Positions 8,041 to 12,699 of a stretch of DNA of 12,699 bases are shown one piece after another (positions within the stretch are counted from its first letter, which is position 1; each line of letters starts with the position of its first letter). Location: NCBI GenBank assembly GCA_037447655.1, contig JBBHKE010003528.1:99216-111914 (forward strand), read 5' to 3'. This stretch comes from Zygnema cylindricum (lineage: Eukaryota; Streptophyta; Zygnematophyceae; Zygnematales; Zygnemataceae). Under the pieces are notes generated by a model that searched no databases, was not told the origin of the DNA, and saw only the letters and a list, made by a program, of their open reading frames with translations. The position numbers and the translations under genes were made by a program.

Positions 8041-9185
8041 TTGTTCCTTTTACACCCACAATCGAATGGAATAACACAAGGAGTTTGTGGAAAGAATGGT
8101 AAAGTATGGAGGTTGAGGAAGGGTTTGTATGGTTTGAAGCACGCACCAAAAACGTGGAACCATAAGCTTCACAAGGTTTTACTAATTTTGGGATTTAAGA
8201 GGCTTACAGTAGATTGTGGAGTGTATATTCGGGGAGAAGGTTGGGACATGATAATATTTAGTGTATACGCAGATGATTTCATTTCCATCTCTCACAACTT
8301 GGATTTACATGGAGATTTAACGATTGAATTTCGCAAGCATTTTAGAATTACAAACTTAGGAGATGCATAACACATTGTGGGAATTCAGATTCATGGAGGA
8401 GGAATGGAGACATTAAGTTAAGAAAAGAACAATATGCAAAAGAGGTACTCCAGAGATTTGGGTTCTTATATTGTATGCCAATTGGAACACCCATTGATCC
8501 TTGTGAGAAGCCTTCTAACTTTGTTAAAAAACCCGAGGTTGATGCTCCGTATAGGGAGGCGGTCAGTAGCTTGATGTATTTAAGTGTCGGTACTAGGCTA
8601 AACATTAGTGTTGTAACGAGTGTGGTTAGTTGGTATTGTGGCAATCAAAAAAAAATACATTGGGAGGCGGTGAAGAGAATCTTTAGATATTTGGCTGGAA
8701 CCCTTAGTCGTGGAATAGTTTATACGAAAAGTGAGAGTTTGAGTTGTTATAGATATTGTAATGCCGAATATTGAGGGCACCATGATACATGAAGGTCTAC
8801 GTCAAGATATGTGTTTTTACTTCTAGGAGGAGCCATCTCGTGGAATTCCCGTTTGCAACCTACCATGGCGCTCTCATTTACAAAGGAGTATATGGCTGCA
8901 TGGCATGCTGTTAAGAATGCTGTGTGGATTATGGAATTTCTATCAAAGGTTGTAGTGGAAAAAGAATGAATGCAAATATTGAGTGATAACATGTCTTCCA
9001 TTGCATTCAGTAAAAATCCTATTTTGTAAAAGCGCACAAAGCATATAAAAATTCAGTGGCATTTTGTTTGAGATTTGGTTTCGGAAAAAGAGGTTGAATT
9101 TGTGTTCGAACCTACAGAACATGAAGTTGCTGATATGTTAACCAAAGCAGCATGAAAGAAGTATATGAAATGGGAAAGAATTTAG
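8041..9185 (+). pseudogene. Ty1/copia pol remnant, RT and RNase H (copia-C)
   Basis: RT begins with a conserved copia stretch (WRLRKGLYGLKHAPKTW, about 8107-8157) and keeps the active site as Y-A-D-D (8266-8277). A one-base frame change near 8400 moves the reading from frame 1 to frame 3. This continues through YAKEVLQRFGF and GTPIDP, then RNase H with SSLMYLSVGTRLNI, AVKRIFRYLAGT, GGAISWNSRLQPT, KRTKHIKIQWHF and EVADMLTKA. Stops are TAA 8368, then TGA 8772, 8790 and 8967, TAA 9027, TGA 9069 and 9153. Nearly all fit C-to-T changes of CAA or CGA. Gag, protease and most of integrase are absent; a HPQSNG motif at 8053-8070 may be the last trace of integrase. A polypurine tract and 3' LTR follow. 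The family is certain and the copy is dead. Confidence 0.92.
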
Positions 9186-9221
9186 TGGACATGGAGTAAG
9201 AGGGGGGCTTTGAGTGTCTCA

Positions 9222-9234
9222 GTAAGAGGGAGAA
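9222..9234 (+). promoter_or_regulatory. Polypurine tract of copia-C
   Basis: GTAAGAGGGAGAA ends exactly where the LTR motif TGTTAGG begins. A near copy (GTAAGAGGGGGG, about 9196-9207) lies 26 bases upstream, so the tract appears duplicated. Confidence 0.75.
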
Positions 9235-9794
9235 TGTTAGGATTGAGTACTGACAACTCATTTAGCGACGAGACATTCTCGTAGCTGAAGGAGCGACGAC
9301 GAGCGACGAAGTAGTTTTGTCGCTAGATTTGTTGACGTGGAAATCATTTGTTCGTTTCGCGTAAGTCTTTTCGTACCATAAAAGTGACGTGGAAATTGTT
9401 TGGTCTTTTCGTTTTGCAATAGTCTTAGTTGTAACGTAGAAGTGACGTGAAAATTGTTTGGTCACGGTTCAAGTAAGTTCTAGTCAAACCGTGTTGATTA
9501 AGTCGGTTGGTGGTTGACTTTCCTTGTTAGTCAACTAATTCAGGACGGCTACCTTTTGTCCATCATATATTTTCGCCACGTTGACTCTTACGCGTTTCTA
9601 GTCGTGTACATATATATTTGTTGTGACTTAGTGGTACAGTTATCTTTTGGAGCTTTTGGAGGCTATTATAGAGGTGTAGAAAGATCAGCAGCTAAAGGAG
9701 ATTTTTACTTTGGTTGTATTTAATATATTGAATTTTGGAGGATCATTGTCTTTGTTGGGTATACATTTTTTGGTTTGTTATCTTTCACACAACA
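9235..9794 (+). repeat. 3' LTR of copia-C
   Basis: The LTR starts TGTTAGG directly after the polypurine tract and ends TTTCACACAACA, giving matched TGTT/AACA termini and 560 bases. It contains three spaced TGACGTG repeats, a TATA-like run (CATATATATT, near 9608), and W-box TTGAC words including a 7-bp inverted repeat (9513-9519 with 9529-9535). The five bases after the end are CTAAT; the matching left-hand duplication could not be located. Confidence 0.8.
9331..9461 (+). promoter_or_regulatory. Three imperfect tandem repeats with TGACGTG cores in the copia-C LTR
   Basis: TGACGTGG at 9333 and 9385, and TGACGTGA at 9443, each precede AAAT(C/T)(A/G)TTTG or a close variant and lie 52 and 58 bases apart. 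TGACG is the core of as-1-type elements bound by TGA/bZIP factors, and such repeats drive stress-induced transcription of some plant copia elements. The repeats are seen; responsiveness is inference. Confidence 0.65.
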
Positions 9795-10035
9795 CTAATA
9801 ATTTCTACTCGAAAATCATTGATGGTGGGCACGACGCGAATGGCACGGTAATTTAAATTATTAAAGACATCGCTAAGATTGTTAAAGTAGAAATAGGACA
9901 ACTTAGATTTTTGAAGTTGTTGATTTGAGTTGATATGTTGTAAACATTATATTGGAGAAGCAAAATAAAAAAGACCGTGTGGACAAACGCAAGTTAACTT
10001 TTAGAGAGCTTAAAAAAAATTTGGAACTCGATTAC
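9795..10035. other. AT-rich sequence without recognisable features
   Basis: No coding domain or repeat was recognised between the end of the copia-C LTR and the 133-bp tandem duplication. Confidence 0.5.
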
Positions 10036-10301
10036 GAATTAAGCTGTGTGCCCATGTGTTAAACGTATGAGTGTTTTTTGTCATTTTTTTCAAATTGAAC
10101 CCGCAACGACAAAATATTTGCCTTACGGAAAACGTGTCAAAACCAAATTACATTTTGCGTCATATTGAAACTTAAGGTGTGTGCCCATGTGTTAAAGTAT
10201 CGTGGTATTTGTGTCGTTTCCCTCCAAATTTTAGTCCTCAACAAGAAAATCTTTTGCTGTACTAAAAACGGCTTTGACCACAATACAATGAAATCATCTT
10301 T
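10036..10301. repeat. Imperfect 133-bp tandem duplication
   Basis: The word TGTGTGCCCATGTGTTAAA occurs at 10045-10063 and again at 10178-10196, exactly 133 bases on. Flanking sequence also aligns over most of the unit, for example AAAATATTTGCC with AAAATCTTTTGC. The copies have diverged a good deal outside the core, so the duplication is old. No function is visible. Confidence 0.7.
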
Positions 10302-11087
10302 ATACTTTGAATGTATTCCCTTTTTGTGGGCTTAGGTAATCACTTAGGGGTTTTTCTCTCTTAGACCCTAAGGCACAAGAATTCAACTTATCAAAAAACT
10401 TCATCCAAAATCTTTTTAGTTAAAGTATCACTCCAACAACAAATAAAATAACTACCACGCACGCGCCACACAAGTGTGATACTTTAGCATGAGGGAGAGT
10501 ACGCGCTATCTTATTCCCTACAAGTCACATGGATGTAAGGAAAAAAATTTGTAGGGGTCTTTGACCTCCACTTTCATTCATGCGTCATTCGCAAAAGTTT
10601 ACGCAATCGTCGCCTCTCCCTCTCCCTATCACACTATCGGTTTTAATTAACAATTTTTTGGAATGAAACATGACAATACTAGTATGAAATGATAGAGCTT
10701 TGGAAAAAAAAATTGACTACCTTTGGGTTTATTTTGATGGCAATAACAGTGAGAAAAGTAAAATAAATGAAATGGAGAAACCACGACGAGACTTTTTGAA
10801 TTTGTGGCATCAATGTTGTAACAAGTGAGCATGATGTCACAATGTCACAAAACCCTAAACATCTACAATATCACAAAAAACAAAATATACAAGCCACAAC
10901 CGTCATTGTCTTTGTAGACATCACCAATAGTCGGAAGTTTCGCAGTCATCTTTAATCGTCACAAGTGGTACCCAAGTCTATAAATTTCACATTTCAATAA
11001 TCCAATTTTATCTTCACGGACTAGAATACTTTCAAAAGTATTACAGAGAATCGTCACTAAAATCTAAGGTATGACTTCGAAATAACG
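10302..11087. other. AT-rich non-coding sequence with short hairpins
   Basis: No gene was recognised. Perfect inverted repeats include CTTAGGG 10343-10349 with 10366-10372, an 11-bp pair 10421-10431 with 10476-10486, and an 8-bp pair 11025-11032 with 11035-11042 (2-base loop). In AT-rich DNA some of these are expected by chance; the 11-bp pair is the least so. Confidence 0.5.
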
Positions 11088-11154
11088 GTTATATGGGTGA
11101 TATCAACTTTTCGCCACTTAATACACCATTTATTCTTACACACATGTAATGTGG

Positions 11155-11223
11155 ATCTGATGGTTGCGATTGAAAGGTAAGATTCCCATCTTCCGTTAGG
11201 CGGTCTCAAATTGAAAATCAGAT
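11155..11223. repeat. Short foldback insert within the left arm of the candidate element
   Basis: ATCTGAT (11155-11161) and its reverse complement ATCAGAT (11217-11223) bracket 55 bases. Sequence on either side (GTGG, then AAGGGTGGCGTT) matches the other arm if this block is left out, so it may be an insertion. Confidence 0.4.
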
Positions 11224-11245
11224 AAGGGTGGCGTTGCATGAGGAA

Positions 11246-11277
11246 ATCCTGTAATCGTACTAACAACATTACAGGAT
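11246..11277. repeat. Perfect 10-bp inverted repeat
   Basis: ATCCTGTAAT (11246-11255) pairs with ATTACAGGAT (11268-11277) across a 12-base loop. Confidence 0.8.
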
Positions 11278-11307
11278 GCTACACTTTGAACGCTGTTCTC
11301 TTGCGCA

Positions 11308-11365
11308 GAGTCTGTAATCCACGTGCTCCGAAATGAGAGTCTATAATCCACGTGCTTCGAAATGA
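11308..11365. repeat. 29-bp tandem duplication containing CACGTG
   Basis: Two head-to-tail units, 11308-11336 and 11337-11365, differ at two positions (G/A and C/T). Each holds the palindrome CACGTG, the plant G-box core bound by bHLH and bZIP factors. Whether either is bound is unknown. Confidence 0.85.
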
Positions 11366-11511
11366 GTGGTACCACATAAGATAAGATCGTATATTGAAAA
11401 TCGTCAAATATTTTTTACACCGACCAAATTCAACTCGAAATCGTCATTTGCATACCATGTACGTGCAGACCAGGGCATTGTACCACAAACATTTTGTACT
11501 ATTTGCAAACG

Positions 11512-11573
11512 CTTGTCAGATGCCAGCTCATTATTTACAACCCTTGTCAAATGCCAGCTCATTATTTTAAGGG
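11512..11573. repeat. 31-bp tandem duplication
   Basis: CTTGTCAGATGCCAGCTCAT begins at 11512 and recurs at 11543 with one change (G to A). The match continues through TATTT. Confidence 0.85.
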
Positions 11574-11790
11574 TTACTGCTTTTTCACGTGACGAATGAG
11601 CGCTTCCACAAATAGTGTGACGAATGGCCAGTAACAAAAATAACGCTGCAAAAGCTTGTTACGAGATCACTTTCGAGATTCCCGTTGAATTTTTGAATGC
11701 ATATATCATGTGCAAACTTTTTCGATTTTCGTTGGTTTGCCGTCGTGACAGGTATGTTCAATATCCAATGTATCGCGGCTCAATTTTTTC

Positions 11791-11833
11791 TGTAAATGGT
11801 GATGTACCTCTTCGAGGTACATCACCATTTACA
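11791..11833. repeat. Perfect palindrome: 20-bp arms, 3-base loop
   Basis: Bases 11791-11810 are the exact reverse complement of 11814-11833, separated by TTC. Three further T-A pairs follow after one mismatch outside the arms. A second small perfect hairpin (CATTCG 11838-11843 with CGAATG 11847-11852) sits 4 bases downstream. Perfect identity implies recent origin or maintenance, in contrast to the decayed surroundings. Confidence 0.92.
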
Positions 11834-12199
11834 CAAACATTCGAAACGAATGCTTCGCGAAAAAAAATCTAAAGGTCATTGTTACCTCCCATACCTTTGG
11901 AGAATATCGGCAAAATATTGGAAAGATTTTCTGTAAAGTTGTTCGCGTATAAAAACAAAATAAAAGGTACGGTGTAGTACGAATAAATCCTGATTTCTGT
12001 AAACAACCTCACTATTCGTCTGATGGAACGCCACCCTAAGTTTGTAAGGATAAAATATGTTTTTAAGTGGCAAAAAAAAGTCTTAACAAAAATAACAATT
12101 CACAATATACTTTTCAGAGGGAAAAAGCCTGAAATCCGACGGTCAAGGTTCACGCCCATAATTTAGAATCTTGATATATCTGACTTAAAGATGTTTCCA

Positions 12200-12240
12200 C
12201 AAATATATATATAATTATATATAGATATATAGATATATAA
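12200..12240. repeat. TA-rich microsatellite
   Basis: A run of (AT)n with interspersed AG, including several ATATAGATATATAG-type units. Low-complexity DNA. Confidence 0.85.
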
Positions 12241-12379
12241 TCGCTAACGTACTATACGGCTTCGCTAGATAATCATTGCGGAATTCCGCGAACAAACACT
12301 TCGGCAAACAAACATATAAATTCAAAATAGAGTTCGCACGATTCACGTTTGACTTTGAATTGCATCTATGCTGTCTATT

Positions 12380-12699
12380 GCTCTTCCTCTCTCCCTTCCT
12401 CTCTCCCTTCTTTCCTACGTCTTCCTCGCTATTTCTTCCTCCCTCTCTCATCCTCTCTCCCATTCTCCCCTCCTTCCTCCCTAATTCTTCCTACATCTTC
12501 CTTGCTCTCTCATCCTACCTCTCTTCCTCTCTCCCTTCCTACCTCTTCCTCACTATCTCTCCCTACCACTCTTCTCCTCTCTCTTTTCCCACTTACCTCT
12601 TCCCCGCTCTCTCTCCCTACATCTCTCTTCCTCTCCCCCTTCCCCCCCCCCTCCCCCCCCCTCCCTACCCCCACCTCCCTCTCCCTCCCTCCCCTCCTC
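12380..12699. repeat. Polypyrimidine (CT-rich) tract running off the right edge
   Basis: About 320 bases are almost entirely C and T on the plus strand, in CTTCC/CTCTCCC units, becoming C-rich (two runs of 8 or more C) near 12640-12662. A looser higher-order repeat (CTAC-x-TCTTCCTxxCT) recurs near 12415, 12491 and 12539, with a weaker copy near 12593. The minus-strand open frames here are low-complexity Arg/Glu/Gly artefacts. Confidence 0.9.

Larger units (their letters stand above)
11088..12096. mobile_element. Candidate non-autonomous element bounded by imperfect inverted repeats
   Basis: The arm at 11088-11154 aligns with the reverse complement of 12031-12096, with conserved blocks GTTAT, TTTT-GCCACTTAA, CTTACA and GTGG. 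The 11-base word AGGGTGGCGTT (11225-11235) recurs exactly inverted at 12027-12037. Between the arms are two short tandem duplications and a perfect 43-base palindrome, but no convincing ORF. Such a structure fits a decayed foldback, MITE or Mutator-like non-autonomous transposon. The true termini and target duplication were not resolved, so the limits are approximate. Confidence 0.4.

Noticed and set aside
11057-11269. 70-residue minus-strand frame
   Set aside because: It overlaps the inverted-repeat arm and the foldback block, and shows no protein family features.
11308-11573. CRISPR-like array
   Set aside because: Only two copies each of two different repeats, head to tail without spacers, in a plant repeat context.
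11791-11833. Rho-independent terminator or microRNA gene
   Set aside because: No bacterial context for a terminator; the arms are perfectly paired and too short for a typical plant microRNA precursor, though a small-RNA source is not excluded.
11624-11872. 82-residue plus-strand frame spanning the palindrome
   Set aside because: No domain; its C-terminal part is translated palindrome, and the region is otherwise non-coding.
12215-12463. 82-residue Arg/Glu/Gly-rich minus-strand frame
   Set aside because: It is a translation of the polypyrimidine tract; low complexity only.

Overview
The window reads as plant nuclear DNA, from a repeat-rich part of the genome. It holds fragments of at least four LTR retrotransposons (Ty1/copia and Ty3/gypsy chromovirus), all decayed, and no intact gene. 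The evidence for a plant is indirect: plant-type copia RT/RNase H and gag domains, a gypsy integrase ending in a chromodomain, a tRNA-like SINE head, and TATA-containing LTRs. I cannot name the species.

Layout. (1) 1-1030 (+): 3' end of a copia pol (copia-A), from the RT active site through RNase H. It is followed by a polypurine tract and a 3' LTR from 1095 to about 1446. (2) About 1480-2489 (-): a copia gag remnant (copia-B) in the opposite orientation, probably the site into which copia-A inserted. (3) 2490-3140: leader-like or unrecognised sequence. (4) 3140-3210: tRNA/SINE-like Pol III promoter head. (5) About 3357-6640 (+): a long decayed gypsy chromovirus pol, covering protease tail, RT, RNase H, integrase and chromodomain. 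(6) About 6747-7114: LTR-like block, followed by gag-like sequence to about 7575. (7) About 7586-8001: a second LTR-like block. (8) 8041-9185 (+): copia pol remnant (copia-C), with a 3' LTR at 9235-9794 that carries three TGACGT-containing repeats. (9) 9795-11040: AT-rich sequence with a 133-bp tandem duplication and short hairpins. (10) About 11088-12096: a block bounded by imperfect inverted repeats and containing two small tandem duplications and a perfect 43-bp palindrome. It is the best candidate for an undescribed non-autonomous element. (11) 12200-12240: TA-rich stretch. (12) 12380-12699: long polypyrimidine tract.

Nothing here works together as a pathway. What is informative is the decay and the nesting. 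Most premature stops in all four coding relics can be explained as C-to-T changes of CAG, CAA or CGA codons, as expected for methylated, silenced repeats. I found no protein-coding host gene and no CRISPR or bacterial system. Element boundaries and family calls come from motif reading by eye, without database comparison.
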